Shown here: positions 15,298 to 23,320 of the stretch, piece after piece
Position numbering within the stretch: position 1 is the stretch's first letter
Layout of the letters: the number at the start of each line of letters is the position of its first letter
Assembly: GCA_040772045.1 (NCBI GenBank)
Contig: JAXGYV010000008.1
Location: 1-64,000 of the forward strand
From: JAXGYV01 sp040772045
GTDB taxonomy: Bacteria > Actinomycetota > Thermoleophilia > UBA2241
Reading direction: 5' to 3'
Length of the DNA stretch: 64,000 bases
Position numbers and translations under genes: made by a program
The notes under the pieces: model-generated
What the model saw: only the letters and a program-made list of their open reading frames with translations
Database searches by the model: none
Told to the model about the DNA's origin: nothing

Positions 15298-16691
15298 GCC
15301 AACACCTCCGCGAGTTCCGCCACGAAGCGGTCGATATCGTCCTGTGTGATGACTTCCGTGACGGCGACCAGGGCGGCCTGGCCGAGCTCTGGCCGCTCGC
15401 GGGAGAGGTCGGCTCCCAAGAAGATGCCGCGTTCGCGCAGGGCCGCCGCGACCGAGGATACCGACCGGCCGGTCGCGGCCACGTCGAGGACGAACTCTTT
15501 GGCATGGGGTGTCGCCGCGAAGGGGATGCGGACGCCGGGGATGGTGGCCAGGCGAGTCATCGCGTAGCGGGTGCGGGCCATCATGGTCTGGCCTAGCTCA
15601 CGCATCCCCTGGGGACCCATGAGGGCGAGGTAGACGGCGGCGGTGATCCCCCACAGGGCGGCGGCGGTGCCCACCCACTCCTTACCCTCCTCCCGGAGGG
15701 CGAAGGAGGTCCGCTCGTACGCGATATCGCCGAAGCCATACTCCCCCGGGACCACGGTCGGCGCGATGCCGAACAGGCGCGAGGGGTACTCCATGAGCAC
15801 GGCCGGGTCGTCGTCGCTGGCGATGAACCCCGCGTGCCCGCCGCCGAAGTGCTGGTGGATGCCGAGCGGCTGGATGTCGCCGCAGTCGATGTCCGCGCCC
15901 CACGAAGCGGGTGGCGCGAGGACACCCAAGGTGGAAGGGTCGACCGAGACCACGGCGAGTGCCCCCGCGGCGTGGGCGAGACGGACGATCTCTGGGCCAC
16001 CCACCTCGATCGTCCCAAGGTAGGTGGGGTTCTCGATGAAGACGCACGCGACGTCGGGGCCCAAGGCGGACGAGAGCGCCGTCATGTCGAGCGTCCCAGT
16101 TGCCCGATCGAACGGGACGAGCATGACGTCCACGTCTGGGCGAACGTAGTCGACGATCTTGGAACGCTTGTCGCGAGAGACAGACGCGGCCATGAGGGCG
16201 CGCCGGCGGCCGGTGATACGCGCGGCCATGCGGATCGCCGTCCCGCCGGCCTGGAAGCCATCGTACACGGGCACGTTTACCACGTCGCGTCGCAGCAGCT
16301 CGCCCATCAGTGATTCGTACTCGAAGAGGGCCTGGAACCGGCCGTGGTCTTCATACGGCTCGCCCGCGTAAGCGGTGAGGAACTCGGTACGCCCGTTGAT
16401 CTCGTCGCACACGGCCGGCACGTGGTGCTGGTAGCAGCCCGCGCCGAGGAAGCTCAGGGCCTCTCTGGTAGACGTGTTGCGGGCCAGGAGGTCCTCGACG
16501 TGACGGACCAGGTCGGACTCCGCCTTGATCGGGGCCGGGATGTTGAGCGGTCGGCGTAGGCGAAGAGAGTCGGGGATGTCCGCATAGAAGTCTTCGACGC
16601 TCGCCGCGTCTACGGCGTGGAGCATTGCGGCTCGGACCTCAGGCACGGAGTTGGGGATGTATGGGTGCGTTTCTCGTCGGTCGTGGTGCAT
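15294..16691 (-). CDS. gcvPA: glycine decarboxylase (P protein) subunit 1
   Basis: N-terminal half of the two-subunit P protein, 465 residues. Seen: the family N-terminus HPYIPNSVPEVRAAML, the FLGAGCYQHHVPAVCDEI block, FQALFEYESLMGEL and the DGFQAGGTAIRMAARIT block. ATG 16691 is chosen because GGAGGC lies 4-5 bases upstream and the conserved N-terminus follows; the frame extends further without homology. First gene of the gcvPA-gcvPB unit. No glycine-riboswitch sequence is recognisable in the upstream minus-strand region. Confidence 0.95.
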   Translation of the reverse strand: MHHDRRETHPYIPNSVPEVRAAMLHAVDAASVEDFYADIPDSLRLRRPLNIPAPIKAESDLVRHVEDLLARNTSTREALSFLGAGCYQHHVPAVCDEINGRTEFLTAYAGEPYEDHGRFQALFEYESLMGELLRRDVVNVPVYDGFQAGGTAIRMAARITGRRRALMAASVSRDKRSKIVDYVRPDVDVMLVPFDRATGTLDMTALSSALGPDVACVFIENPTYLGTIEVGGPEIVRLAHAAGALAVVSVDPSTLGVLAPPASWGADIDCGDIQPLGIHQHFGGGHAGFIASDDDPAVLMEYPSRLFGIAPTVVPGEYGFGDIAYERTSFALREEGKEWVGTAAALWGITAAVYLALMGPQGMRELGQTMMARTRYAMTRLATIPGVRIPFAATPHAKEFVLDVAATGRSVSSVAAALRERGIFLGADLSRERPELGQAALVAVTEVITQDDIDRFVAELAEVLA

Positions 16692-16830
16692 GGGGCCTCC
16701 GATTACTGCCGGCGTCTGCGGATTGCGTCCGCCTCGCAGTCCCGACGATAGCAAGTCGCCTTCCTGCAGGCAATGCGCACCCGACTGCCTGTGAGGTCTC
16801 AGCCGTCACGCCTGCCGTGGTGACGAAAGA

Positions 16831-16869
16831 GGAGGGCCGAGGTACCCTGCTCCGGTCCCTCGGCCCTCC
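16831..16869 (-). terminator. terminator of the secreted Met/Gly-rich protein gene
   Basis: 12-bp stem GGAGGGCCGAGG / CCTCGGCCCTCC with a 15-base loop. Read on the minus strand it is followed by TCTTTCG, and it lies about 100 bases past the stop of the 16968-17438 gene and before gcvPA, so it likely separates the two units. Confidence 0.65.
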
Positions 16870-16967
16870 GTGACTCGCCGGGCGCGCGCTCGTTCTCCTG
16901 ATCCTTCAGATAACGAGCGGTCCGCCGCCGGCGGTTCCGAAGCGCGGAGCGCGCCGCCGCGCGCCGC

Positions 16968-17438
16968 TCAGTTGGCGGCGCCGTTCGTGCCCGCGCCCTG
17001 GCCGGTGCAGTTGGCGCCGCTGCCGCCGCGCATCATGCCGCCGCCGCGCATCATGCCGCCGCCCTTGCCGGCGCGGCTGCCGGGGCCGGCGCCTTCAGGT
17101 ACCTCGATGCCGTACTTCTCAAACAGCGCTCGCATCTTGGCCCAGTACGTCTCACGAAGCTGCTGCAACGCAGCCCGCGCTTCATCGCTGCGCCGGTCGG
17201 CGCCGTACTTTTCGAACCACGCCTGCCAGGCCTTCTGTTTCTCGATCCGCAGCGCCTGCACCGCTTGCAGTGCTTCCGGGTTGCCGGCCAGTGCCGGGCA
17301 GTTCCCGCGGGTGGCCGTCGCGGCTGGTGTGGCCGCTGGGGATGGAGTGCTGGTGGCGGCGGAAGCAGCAGCTACCACGGCCAGCGCGGTCACGGCCACG
17401 GCGCTCAGGGTCGCGATGAGCTTCCAGTGTGTCCTCAT
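16968..17438 (-). CDS. secreted protein with Met-Gly-rich C-terminus
   Basis: 156 residues. Signal peptide: MRTHWK, hydrophobic LIATLSAVAVTALAVVAAASA, cleavage near residue 28, then a Ser/Pro/Thr/Ala-rich linker. A helical core (residues about 45-115) has two WxxW/F...KYG-like units: KAWQAWFEKYGADRR and YWAKMRALFEKYGIEVP. The C-terminal 40 residues are Gly-rich with the repeated unit GGGMMRGG and two Cys overall in the mature chain. The helical core plus Met-rich tail recalls small periplasmic/extracytoplasmic metal-responsive proteins of the Spy/ZraP type, but no motif proves this. ATG 17438 follows GAGGAGGA. Single-gene unit with its own terminator. Confidence 0.72.
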   Translation of the reverse strand: MRTHWKLIATLSAVAVTALAVVAAASAATSTPSPAATPAATATRGNCPALAGNPEALQAVQALRIEKQKAWQAWFEKYGADRRSDEARAALQQLRETYWAKMRALFEKYGIEVPEGAGPGSRAGKGGGMMRGGGMMRGGSGANCTGQGAGTNGAAN

Positions 17439-17805
17439 ATGGTTCCTCCTCGGTCGCGGTGGAACGGGCTCTCCGGTCTGGGGCATCCGGCGCTCGAAGA
17501 GCGGGTACCCGCACGGTTGTCTTCCACAGTACCCCGCTGATTTGAAGAACCTGTGAACCTCTTCTGCTGATCCTGTAGCGGGGTGCCGTGGCGTGCGAGG
17601 GGCGCGCGGGGGGGCAAGACGGTGTGGCGGGGAGCAGAGGTGGGGCGCCCCCGCCGTCGTACCGACCGGCGGGGGCGTATGACGACCGGCACTCACACCG
17701 GTTGCTGTTCCGCGGGAGGGGGGAGCGGACCAGCAAGGTCATCATTCCCGATCTCGCCGTTCTCCAAGCCGTGACGTTTTCGCGAAACTCTGGCGAGCGT
17801 TCACC
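17439..17805. other. intergenic region, no gene seen
   Basis: 367 bases between the secreted-protein gene and the HD-GYP gene, both on the minus strand. The only clear structure is an 11-bp hairpin at 17646-17677. Short frames here lack Shine-Dalgarno sites or family character. Confidence 0.6.
17646..17677 (-). terminator. hairpin downstream of the PAS-HD-GYP gene
   Basis: Perfect 11-bp stem CGCCCCCGCCG / CGGCGGGGGCG with a 10-base loop, about 130 bases past the stop of the 17806-19212 gene. Probable terminator without a good T-run. Confidence 0.5.
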
Positions 17806-19212
17806 TTACGCCGAGAAAGCGAACCCGTCTTTGACGATGGCCGCGCACACGTCGACCACTTCGGCATCGAAGAGCTGGCCGGCGTTGGCCGAGATGTACT
17901 CCAGGGCGGGCTGCATGCCGAGGGCCGGCCGGTAGGGCCGGTGTGAGTGCATCGCCTCGACGACGTCCGCGACGGCGAGGATGCGGGCCTCACGCAGGAC
18001 CTCGTCGCTGTTCAGGCCGCGCGGGTAGCCGGAGCCGTCGAGACGCTCGTGATGCTGGTGGATTATCTCCGCGACAGGGCCCTGGAAGTCGATCTCGGCT
18101 ACGATCGAGGCGCCGACCCCGGCGTGTTCCCGGATGAGGGCCATCTCCATCGGGGTGAGCTTGCCCGGCTTGGCCAAGATCTCCGACGGAACCGTGATCT
18201 TACCGATGTCGTGGAGCAGCGCCGCGGTACGCAACGCCTCGAAGGCCGTGTCCTGCCAGCTGAGCCTGCCCGCGAGGGCGCAAGCGAGCTCCGCTACCCG
18301 TCGCTGATGGCCAGCGGTGTAGGGATCGCGGAGCTCCGTGGTGGTGGCCAGCGCGGCTACCGTCGTGCTGAGTGTGCGTCTGAGCTGCGCGGTGCTCTGG
18401 CGAAGCGAGTCCTTGGTCCGCTCGTGCTCCGTGATGTCGCGAATCGCTGCGATATGCGATCGCCGCCCGTGCCAGTCAAGGTGGCTGGCCGTAATCTCCA
18501 CCGGGAAGACCGTGCCATCTCGCTTGCGATGCCGGCGGAACGGGATCTCCATTATGCCGTTGAGGGTCGCTCTGCGGGTCTCAGAGGGCTCGGCGGAAAG
18601 CTGAGTGTGGTTCATGCCGACGAGTTCTTCGCGCGTGTAACCGTAGAGAGCGGCTGCCGCCGGGTTTGCCTCCAGGATCTCGCCGCTCTCGTTGTCGATC
18701 AGGAAGAGGGCGTCGGATTCCAGCTCGAAGAGCGTGCGATGCTTCTCCTCGCTGATCCTGAGCGCCTCCTCCGCGTTCTTGCGGTCGGTGAGGTCGATCA
18801 ACGTAATCACGCTGACCTCATTGATGACCGCCAAGTGGAACTGGACGTGGCGCAGCGAGCCGTCCTTGCAGGTGACACGAGCCTCGATGGGCACGATCGG
18901 CCTTCGTTCCCGGATCGCCGTCTCGGTTTCCCTCAGCCACTGTCCGCGTACCTCCTCTCGGTACGTGGCGTCCGGATAAGCTCGCGGCCACCAGTCGCGG
19001 ACGGTGTGGAGCTCGTCTAGCTCGTAGCCAAACGAGTCGACGAACAGCCGATTCAGGAAGAGTACTCTCCCCTCGGGGCTCGTGGTGATCACCTTGGGCA
19101 CCGGCGAGAGCTCCACGGCCTGTCGGAGGACAGACTCCGCTCCAGCTCGAACACGCCCTTCTTGCCGGCTCCTCACGGCCAAGGTCGGGCGTCGTCTGCC
19201 TCCGCTTGCCAC
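17806..19212 (-). CDS. PAS-PAS-HD-GYP domain phosphodiesterase
   Basis: 468 residues. A first PAS domain covers about 25-150 (FLNRLFVDSFGYELDEL), a second about 150-270 (DALFLIDNESGEILEANPAA, LYGYTREELVGM), each with a PAC-type end (LIDLTDRK, IRDITEHE). A C-terminal HD-GYP domain follows at about 285-465 with LLHDIGKI and HERLDGSGYP, the metal- and substrate-binding signatures of cyclic di-GMP phosphodiesterases. No membrane helix, so a cytosolic sensor. Start is GTG 19212, with AGGGGAG about 7 bases upstream. Stands alone; the sensed signal is unknown, and no haem- or flavin-specific residues are obvious. Confidence 0.92.
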   Translation of the reverse strand: MASGGRRRPTLAVRSRQEGRVRAGAESVLRQAVELSPVPKVITTSPEGRVLFLNRLFVDSFGYELDELHTVRDWWPRAYPDATYREEVRGQWLRETETAIRERRPIVPIEARVTCKDGSLRHVQFHLAVINEVSVITLIDLTDRKNAEEALRISEEKHRTLFELESDALFLIDNESGEILEANPAAAALYGYTREELVGMNHTQLSAEPSETRRATLNGIMEIPFRRHRKRDGTVFPVEITASHLDWHGRRSHIAAIRDITEHERTKDSLRQSTAQLRRTLSTTVAALATTTELRDPYTAGHQRRVAELACALAGRLSWQDTAFEALRTAALLHDIGKITVPSEILAKPGKLTPMEMALIREHAGVGASIVAEIDFQGPVAEIIHQHHERLDGSGYPRGLNSDEVLREARILAVADVVEAMHSHRPYRPALGMQPALEYISANAGQLFDAEVVDVCAAIVKDGFAFSA

Positions 19213-19545
19213 TCCTATCTCCCCTTTCTATGTTCCCTGGTCGGAACGAGGTAGTAGGCGCGTCTTTCTGCGGATGATCGAGGATTCCTGTTGACAGAAG
19301 ATCGACTCAGTCGGCCGTTGAGCGTCATTTCGCGTCTTGCTCGCGGTTTTTGCCGCTTTCGGCGTTGTCTGAGGTGGCTACGATCGCCACGCGTACTCCG
19401 ACTGAGAGCGTCACTCGCGCTTGACGCCATCCGCCGCGGGGCAAGCGGGTAGCGTCTGTGGTGGCGCAGGCCACGTACCGCTGTCGCTTTCGGGGAACAA
19501 TCGAGGTGCGACTGCACGGCTCGGCTTCGGGCGGGGAGGTGGACG
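19213..19545. other. intergenic region between divergent genes
   Basis: 333 bases between the HD-GYP gene (minus) and the small zinc-ribbon gene (plus). It contains TTGACA at 19291-19296 but no matching -10 at proper distance, and several short GC stems. I see no gene or RNA I can support. Confidence 0.5.
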
Positions 19546-19692
19546 ATGAGCACGGCGCGCTACCTATGCGAGGAGTGCGGGCACGAGTTCGAGATGGTGG
19601 CCCCCGATATCGAGGAGGGCCCGCTGGCGTGTCCCGAGTGTGGCGGGCTGGACATCCAGCTCGTCGAGGAAGAGGGGCGGGAGAACGTCTGA
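19546..19692 (+). CDS. 48-residue zinc-ribbon (FmdB-like) protein
   Basis: Short protein with one zinc ribbon: YLCEECGHEFEMVAPD with CEEC, then ACPECGGLDIQLVEEE with CPEC, and an acidic tail. This matches FmdB/regulatory zinc-ribbon small proteins in layout. ATG 19546 has GGGGAGG 5-7 bases upstream and the stop is TGA at 19690-19692. Convergent with the MarR gene 25 bases away. Function unknown; such proteins can bind nucleic acid or partner proteins. Confidence 0.72.
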   Translation: MSTARYLCEECGHEFEMVAPDIEEGPLACPECGGLDIQLVEEEGRENV

Positions 19693-19717
19693 CGTGGAGG
19701 GCCGGAGCGGGCGGATC

Positions 19718-20227
19718 TCAACGTGATGTGCCAGCCGCTGGCGGTGTATGGGCGGCGGCCGTGTGGCCGTTGTTCGACGGCTCCTCGTCCGCGTAGCCGC
19801 TGACGAGATCGTCGAGGAAGCGGCACACCGCCGCGCGCTCGTCGGCGTCTAACGACGAGAGGGCGCGGGCTACGATGGCACCGTGCGTGGCCACCACCTC
19901 GTCGATCCACTGCGTGGCGCGGGCGGTGAGCCGCACGTCTACCACGCGCCGGTCGACTTCGCTGCGGACACGGTCGGCCAGCCCGGCGCGCACCAGCTCA
20001 TCTACCGCGCGGCTGGCCCAGCTCGCGGACACGCCGAGGGAGGTGGCGATGTCGCCGACCATGGCGGGGCCGCCGGCCGCCAGCCTGATGGTGGCCCGGA
20101 GGGCGCCGGGGCTGAGCCCTCCGGCGTACGAGGTGGTGCGCGCGTACATCTGCCCGGACTGCAGGAAGCGGATGAGCAGATCGCTGATCCTCAAGACCTC
20201 GCTGCGCTGTACGGACGGTTTGCTCAC
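19718..20227 (-). CDS. MarR-family transcriptional regulator
   Basis: 169 residues with the MarR winged-helix layout: LSPGALRATIRLAAGG, MVGDIATSLGVSASWASRAV as helix-turn-helix, and a wing LADRVRSEVDRRVVDVRLTA, with helical dimer ends. Divergent from the epimerase gene at 20385. A 20-base imperfect palindrome at 20263-20282 between the two genes is a candidate operator, so control of both genes by this protein is likely. Ligand unknown. Confidence 0.9.
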   Translation of the reverse strand: MSKPSVQRSEVLRISDLLIRFLQSGQMYARTTSYAGGLSPGALRATIRLAAGGPAMVGDIATSLGVSASWASRAVDELVRAGLADRVRSEVDRRVVDVRLTARATQWIDEVVATHGAIVARALSSLDADERAAVCRFLDDLVSGYADEEPSNNGHTAAAHTPPAAGTSR

Positions 20228-20262
20228 GAGGTGCAGTCAACACGAGTACGTGCGTTCATGCA

Positions 20263-20282
20263 ACAGTGTCGTAAGACAATGT
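20263..20282. promoter_or_regulatory. candidate MarR operator
   Basis: The 20-base sequence ACAGTGTCGTAAGACAATGT matches its own reverse complement at 16 of 20 positions, with core TGTC-GTAA-GACA. It lies immediately before the -35 of the plus-strand promoter and 36 bases from the MarR start, a typical place for an autoregulatory site. Confidence 0.5.
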
Positions 20283-20310
20283 TTGCTTTAGGTACACTTC
20301 TTGCTAAGAT
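20283..20310 (+). promoter_or_regulatory. promoter of the epimerase gene
   Basis: TTGCTT (20283-20288), 16-base spacer, TAAGAT (20305-20310), abutting the candidate operator. Gives a leader of about 70 bases. Confidence 0.5.
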
Positions 20311-20384
20311 CGAGAGGCGAAGAGAGTGGGCCGCGCGTACGGCGCGGGCGCGCTCTTGTGACCAGGGCGATTGGGAGGTTGCGG

Positions 20385-21434
20385 ATGAGCCCCCAGGTGT
20401 GCGCCGTCACCGGCGCGGGCGGGCATGTAGGTGTCAATCTGGTGCCAGCGCTGCTGGCGGCGGGCCATGTGGTACGTGCCATCGACCGCGTCCAAGCGCG
20501 CGACGAGCACGCCGGGCTCGAGTGTATCGCTGCGGACGTTCGTGACCGCGACGCCCTGGCGCGGGCATTCAGCGGAGTCGACGTGGTCTACCATCTCGCC
20601 GCCCGCATCTCTGTGAGTGGCGACCCGGACGGCAGCTTGTGGAGCACCAACGTCGAGGGCGTACGGAGCGCCGCCCATGCGGCGCTGATGGTCGGCGTGC
20701 GCCGCTTCGTGCACTGCAGTTCGGTGCACGCCTACGACTTAGAGCGGGCCGGCGCGTGGCTAGATGAATCCGGCCCGCGTTCAGAGGCTCCGCGGCTGCC
20801 CGTCTACGACCGCTCCAAGTGGGCGGGCGAGCTCGCGCTGCGCGAGGTTGTCACTGCCGGCCTGCGCGCGGTGGTGGTCAACCCGACCGGCGTGATCGGT
20901 CCGGGCGATCGCGGGCTCTCGTACATGGGCCGGGTACTGCTCGACCTCTACGCGGGACGGCTTCCGGCGGTGGTCGCGGGCGGCTTCGACTGGGTGGACG
21001 TGCGCGATCTCTGCGCCGCTCTCATGGTCGCCGCGGAGCGCGGTCGGGTCGGTGAGAACTACCTGACGCCCGGACACCACGCCACGGTGCGCGAGTTAGC
21101 CGTGCTGGCTGAGCGCAACGGCGGTCGCCGCGCGCCGAGCTTGCGACTGCCGATGTGGGTATCGCGCGCGCTGGTGCCGCTGACGCGTCGCGTCGACGTG
21201 GGGTTAGATGTCTCGTTCTTCACCAGCGAGGCACTGCACGCTCTGGCCAACCACCCACGGGTCGATGGCAGCAAGGCTTGGCGTGAGTTAGGCCACCGGC
21301 CGCGCCCTCTGACCGAGACTGTGCGCGACACCTACGGCTGGTACGCGGCCGCCGGGTTGCTGCCGGCGCCGGCGACCGGGCGGCGGGTGCTGCGGCTGCG
21401 GCGTCGCGTGGCCGACGCGGTGGCCTCGGCATAG
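20385..21434 (+). CDS. NAD-dependent epimerase/dehydratase family protein
   Basis: Extended SDR of 349 residues. Seen: cofactor loop TGAGGHVGVNL at residues 9-19, YHLAARISV, catalytic-type Ser/Thr in FVHCSSVHAYD, and the Tyr/Lys pair in VYDRSKWAGE; then NPTGVIGPGD. The C-terminal part (DWVDVRDLCAAL, LTPGHHATVREL) resembles dihydroflavonol-reductase/3-beta-hydroxysteroid dehydrogenase-like proteins such as hopanoid-associated HpnA. Substrate not determinable. ATG 20385 has GGGAGG 7 bases upstream. Probably controlled by the divergent MarR protein. Confidence 0.85.
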   Translation: MSPQVCAVTGAGGHVGVNLVPALLAAGHVVRAIDRVQARDEHAGLECIAADVRDRDALARAFSGVDVVYHLAARISVSGDPDGSLWSTNVEGVRSAAHAALMVGVRRFVHCSSVHAYDLERAGAWLDESGPRSEAPRLPVYDRSKWAGELALREVVTAGLRAVVVNPTGVIGPGDRGLSYMGRVLLDLYAGRLPAVVAGGFDWVDVRDLCAALMVAAERGRVGENYLTPGHHATVRELAVLAERNGGRRAPSLRLPMWVSRALVPLTRRVDVGLDVSFFTSEALHALANHPRVDGSKAWRELGHRPRPLTETVRDTYGWYAAAGLLPAPATGRRVLRLRRRVADAVASA

Positions 21435-21574
21435 CCAAGTGCCACCTGCCGTCGCGCGAAGGTGCAGCCACGGGCAGGTAAGCCTGGCGGCGTGGGAAGC
21501 GGAGCGCCGGAGAGGGTTGGCCGCGGTGTCGAACGGCGCACGTGCAGATTCTACGTGCGGCGTATGCAGCCACA

Positions 21575-21603
21575 TTGTGCGACGTGGCACGAGTGGCTAC
21601 AAT
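21575..21603 (+). promoter_or_regulatory. promoter upstream of the aminotransferase-serA unit
   Basis: TTGTGC (21575-21580), 17-base spacer, TACAAT (21598-21603). Start point near 21610 would give a leader of about 460 bases before the aminotransferase start. Confidence 0.6.
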
Positions 21604-21651
21604 GCGACGCTGTTACCGCAGTCGCACCATGGGATCCAGCGAGGAGCTTCC

Positions 21652-21699
21652 GTGAGCAAACTCCGCGCCGTGCAGAAACAGCATCTTCGCCCGTCGTGA
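21652..21699 (+). CDS. candidate 15-residue leader peptide
   Basis: GTG start with GAGGAG 5 bases upstream, reading MSKLRAVQKQHLRPS, stop TGA at 21697-21699. It begins about 40 bases after the predicted transcription start and its stop codon abuts the 5' arm of a strong hairpin. No dominant amino acid except basic residues and Gln, so if it regulates, simple Ser-codon stalling is not obvious (two Ser codons, one of them last). Could also be a chance frame. Confidence 0.4.
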   Translation: MSKLRAVQKQHLRPS

Positions 21700-21746
21700 C
21701 GGCTGGACCGGGTGGGGCGTTTCGAGCGCCGCATCAGGTCCAGCCG
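21700..21746 (+). other. compound stem-loop after the leader ORF
   Basis: Outer 10-bp stem CGGCTGGACC / GGTCCAGCCG (21700-21709, 21737-21746), a symmetric 6-by-6 internal loop, and a coaxial inner stem GGCG / CGCC (21716-21719, 21727-21730). The shared symmetry axis argues for a real RNA fold. Confidence 0.5.
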
Positions 21747-21882
21747 GCTCCCGTTCGTATCCATGGTGTGTTCCGGCCGCTCAACCGGCGGGCGCGCTCG
21801 CGCGCGATCGTCTGTTTCCAGCGCCGGCTGCGCATCGCACGCCTTCTGCCTCGTTTCGCCACCTCACGATCGTCGTGGCTGG

Positions 21883-21934
21883 GGCCGTGCGGTGCCCGCG
21901 GTCTGTCGACCCGGTGAACGCGCACCGCACGGCC
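21883..21934 (+). other. perfect 13-bp stem-loop in the leader
   Basis: GGCCGTGCGGTGC (21883-21895) pairs exactly with 21922-21934 around a 26-base loop. No T-run follows. May act as a transcription pause or Rho-linked structure, or be part of an RNA element. Confidence 0.5.
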
Positions 21935-22071
21935 GTCTCCACCCGGTGCACGTGCCGCAAGCGGCACAATGGCCGCCGTCCTCACGATGGAGGTAGTGCG
22001 CGCCAACGCATCTCGATTGCCGGCTTTCCGGCGCTGTTCTAGAAGCGGCGATTTCAAGAAAGGACATGACT

Positions 22072-23232
22072 ATGCTGAAGCGCTTCCTGCTGACTCCCGG
22101 GCCCACGCCCGTACCGCCCGAGGTTTTAGCTGCTCTCGGCGAGCCCGTGGTACACCACCGTGCTCCTCGCTTCACCGAGATCCTCACCGAGGTGGTCGCG
22201 GGGATGAAGGAGGTCTTTCAGACGCAGAACGACGTCCTCGTCTTCGCCTCTTCGGGCACCGGTGCCATGGAGAGCGCTGTGGTGAATCTGGTGGCACCTG
22301 GCGAGAAGGTCATCGTCGTCAACATCGGTAACTTCGGCGAGCGCTGGGTTAAGCTGACGAAGACGTGGGGCGCCAACGTGGTGGCGTTGGAGTATGAGTG
22401 GGGCACCAAAGCCGATCCCGCCGACGTCCAGAAGGCGCTGGCCGACAACCCCGATGCCGTCGCTGTGTTCGCGCAGTTCAGCGAGACCAGCACGGGTGTG
22501 CTCAACGACATCAAGGCGATCGGCGAGATCGTGGCCGCTACGCCGGCCGTCCTGGTGGTGGATGCCATCAGCGGTCTTGGGGCGTCGGATCTGCCGACCG
22601 ACGAGTGGCACGTCGATGTCTGCGTGGCCGGCTCTCAGAAGGCGCTCATGGTGCCGCCTGGCCTGGCCTACGTGGCGGTCAGCGAGAAAGCCTGGAAGAA
22701 GGTCGCGGCGACCGACAATCCGCGCTTCTACTTCGACTGGACGGCGGCGCGCAAGAAGATGACCGGCGACGCCGCCCAAACGCCGTTCACACCCGCTGTG
22801 AGCCTGTTAGTGGCGCAGAACGCCGCCCTCGCGCTGATCCGTGAGGAGGGCCTGCGGAACGTGTTCGAACGGCACCGTGTGCTCGCGCGGGCTTGCAAGG
22901 CCGGTGCCAAGGCGCAGGGCCTCGAGCTGTTCGGACCAGACGACCCGGAGGCCAACTCCGTAACGGCGATCAAGGTGCCGGATGGCGTGGATGGCGGCAA
23001 GATCACCAAGATCGCACGCGATAAGTACGGCGTCTGGCTGGCGGGAGGCCAGGGCAGGCTGAAGGGCAAGATCTTCCGCTTCGGCCACTGCGGCTATTTC
23101 GGCGCCAGCGACATCGTGGTTGGCCTGGCGGTCATGGAGATGGTCCTGGCGCAGCTCGGCTATCCCGTGAAGTGGGGTGCCTCCGTAGCCGCCGCGGAGC
23201 GAGTGTTCATGGAGAGCACGGTGCAGCTCTAG
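22072..23232 (+). CDS. class V aminotransferase (serine-pyruvate/alanine-glyoxylate type)
   Basis: PLP enzyme of 386 residues. Seen: the N-terminal LLTPGPTPVPPEVL motif, HHRAPRF, FASSGTGAMESAVVNL as the phosphate-binding region, the Asp of VVDAISGLGASD, the PLP lysine in AGSQKALMVPPGLAY, and the late RFGHCGYFG block. Relatives transfer amino groups among serine, alanine, glyoxylate and pyruvate. It is followed after 88 bases by serA, and no serC is seen; a role as the phosphoserine aminotransferase of the serine pathway is plausible from context, while photorespiration-type serine-glyoxylate exchange is the alternative. ATG 22072 is preferred over 22066 because AAAGGA at 22059-22064 has proper spacing. 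Confidence 0.9.
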   Translation: MLKRFLLTPGPTPVPPEVLAALGEPVVHHRAPRFTEILTEVVAGMKEVFQTQNDVLVFASSGTGAMESAVVNLVAPGEKVIVVNIGNFGERWVKLTKTWGANVVALEYEWGTKADPADVQKALADNPDAVAVFAQFSETSTGVLNDIKAIGEIVAATPAVLVVDAISGLGASDLPTDEWHVDVCVAGSQKALMVPPGLAYVAVSEKAWKKVAATDNPRFYFDWTAARKKMTGDAAQTPFTPAVSLLVAQNAALALIREEGLRNVFERHRVLARACKAGAKAQGLELFGPDDPEANSVTAIKVPDGVDGGKITKIARDKYGVWLAGGQGRLKGKIFRFGHCGYFGASDIVVGLAVMEMVLAQLGYPVKWGASVAAAERVFMESTVQL

Positions 23233-23320
23233 GAGAGAGATGGGCGGCGGGGCGGACGCGTCCGCCCGCCGCCAACGACGACGAGGGCGGCCGCCGTGCC
23301 GCAGGCAAGGGTGAACAGAC

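Larger units (their letters stand above)
21435..22071 (+). other. 637-base intergenic region with a long structured leader
   Basis: Contains a promoter (21575-21603), a 15-codon ORF with a good ribosome site (21652-21699), a compound hairpin starting right after its stop (21700-21746), a perfect 13-bp stem (21883-21934), and a small GTGCCG-CAAG-CGGCAC hairpin (21952-21967). The final bases carry AAAGGA for the aminotransferase gene. Longer open frames here lack family character. It does not match T-box, S-box or glycine-riboswitch signatures I know. Confidence 0.55.

Noticed and set aside
16692..16830. Possible glycine riboswitch before gcvPA
   Set aside because: Neither strand shows the conserved aptamer core sequences; only a 6-bp CAGGCA/TGCCTG stem and the upstream terminator are present.
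19291..19319. Promoter from TTGACA at 19291
   Set aside because: No acceptable -10 hexamer at 15-19 bases downstream.
21462..21917. 151-codon and overlapping 86-codon open frames in the serA leader region
   Set aside because: Arg/Pro/Cys-rich shadow composition, no ribosome site, overlapping predicted promoter and RNA hairpins.
21603..22071. T-box, RNase P RNA, tmRNA or SRP RNA
   Set aside because: No GGGTGGNACCGCGG antiterminator, no GAGGAAAGTCC core, no CCA-ended tRNA-like part and no SRP tetraloop sequence were found.
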